Source: Anastatus disparis (taxonomy: Eukaryota > Arthropoda > Insecta > Hymenoptera > Eupelmidae). Taken from it: DNA of 64,000 nucleotides. The translations under genes and the position numbers were made by a program. The stretch lies in the NCBI GenBank assembly GCA_017163975.1, contig JAFFSR010000308.1, forward strand, positions 434,001 through 498,000, written 5' to 3'. Under the pieces are notes generated by a model. The model worked only from the letters and a program-made list of their open reading frames with translations, had not been told where the DNA came from and did no database searches. Shown here one piece after another: positions 63,280 to 64,000 of the stretch (position 1 is its first letter; each line of letters opens with the position of its first letter).

Positions 63280-64000
63280 TAATACCTTTCCTATCTTTGA
63301 TCATGATTGGTCCGAAAAAATCAACTCCTGTATGACAAAAGGCTAGGGGCTCGTGAATTTTGAAATCGAGAGAGGTCAGCCATTTGTGCGTGAATTAAAT
63401 TAGGTTTGTGTCGAATACATTCTATGCAATGTCTAATTACCCTACATACTTGATCCTTCCCGTTTAAAATCCAATATTTCTGACGAATTTCTGCAAGAGT
63501 GGATTGAATCCCTGAATGTAAATTAGCCCGATGGGTTCATTTGATCATCATGTTTGTAACGTAAAGTTTGCTAAGTAACAACATGGGATATTTTTTATTA
63601 TAAGACAGATCAGCATTTTTAACTCGGATGATACCCATATCATCAATAAACGGATGTAAATCATCAAATGGAATGCCCTTACGATGCATACTCAAAATCC
63701 CCTTAGACTCTACTGGTAAACGATTATATTCTAACGTGAACCTTTCGCGCTGTACTATTATAATGAGATTATGTTCTGTCCTATTCATTCCCAAGCTGCT
63801 GATGGAGAGATTACCTTCCTATTCTTCTATGACTGAACTTCTACTATACTTGTATCGTTTGATTTTCTATTTTTCCAACGCAAGATATAAGCCATAACTC
63901 TAATGCAACGTTCTAAATTGGAAAATTTGGAATAAACGTCACTGCCCGTTGAGGCTGATAGCGAGCAGTTTTCTCTTTTTAATCCAGGTAAATCAGCCAC
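63280..64000 (-). pseudogene. BEL/Pao retrotransposon integrase fragment (runs off the window)
   Basis: Reading leftwards from the window edge: an RNase H-to-integrase linker (SKFSNLERCIRVMAYILRWK), the conserved YPMLLLSKLYVTNMMIK segment, then the HHCC zinc region THRANLHSGIQSTLAEIRQK, YWILNGKDQVCRVIRHCIEC, and the start of the integrase core HTGVDFFGPIMIKDRKG. The order and wording are diagnostic of BEL/Pao. Stops (after MMIK and near 63830) and the abrupt end at 63280, before the catalytic triad is complete, show it is degenerate. Confidence 0.85.

Noticed and set aside
1..64000. CRISPR array or bacterial contamination
   Set aside because: No regularly spaced repeats with unique spacers, no operons or Shine-Dalgarno sites. 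Spliced genes and eukaryotic retroelements occur throughout.

Overview
This is a piece of an AT-rich animal nuclear genome, most likely an insect. The evidence is a nine-exon mitochondrial dehydrogenase gene with short AT-rich GT-AG introns, arthropod core promoters (TATA box plus a TCAGT-type initiator), and insect-type transposons: Polinton/Maverick, copia with an initiator-tRNA-Met half-molecule primer site, errantivirus-like, BEL/Pao and an insect-type Mutator. The order cannot be fixed from this window; a hymenopteran is plausible. Nothing looks bacterial and there is no CRISPR array.

Layout. 1-8 kb: host DNA with one intact gene, medium-chain acyl-CoA dehydrogenase (minus strand, 3904-6441), which I could splice completely into a 415-residue frame. 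8-16.5 kb: AT-rich DNA with palindromes, a CENP-B-type transposase fragment, satellite-like repeats and the gag remnant of a copia-like element. 16.5-22.5 kb: an internally deleted errantivirus-like LTR retrotransposon (minus strand) that keeps gag, protease and env pieces, has lost reverse transcriptase and integrase, and carries an extra downstream reading frame with an RNA-recognition motif and a C2HC zinc finger. 22.6-37.8 kb: a Polinton/Maverick ('P1') with terminal inverted repeats and mostly open genes for packaging ATPase, retroviral-type integrase with chromodomain, capsid proteins and adenovirus-type protease, but a DNA polymerase cut off after its exonuclease domain. 37.8-45.9 kb: host or unknown DNA plus a decayed Mutator-like element and a 670-bp palindrome. 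45.9-60.2 kb: the remains of a second Polinton ('P2', minus strand), essentially one polymerase pseudogene broken by nested insertions: a solo LTR in its terminal repeat, a TA-target element that itself holds a TTAA-target element, and a 7.1-kb copia element that itself holds a poly(A) retroposed fragment. 60.2-64 kb: duplicated fragments that include a possible OB-fold protein, a TTAA-target MITE, and a BEL/Pao integrase running off the edge.

How it fits together. P1 keeps a virus-like gene set (integration, packaging, capsid, maturation protease) without a polymerase. P2 keeps only a polymerase, and that one has lost motif B and other key residues. Insertion order can be read directly from nesting and target-site duplications. 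The most unusual observations are the RRM plus zinc-finger accessory frame in the LTR element, an apparent intron near the start of the copia gag frame whose acceptor position is shared by a related element, GC-rich tandem hairpins shared by both Polintons, and a Polinton zinc-finger gene whose frame can be followed across a solo LTR.
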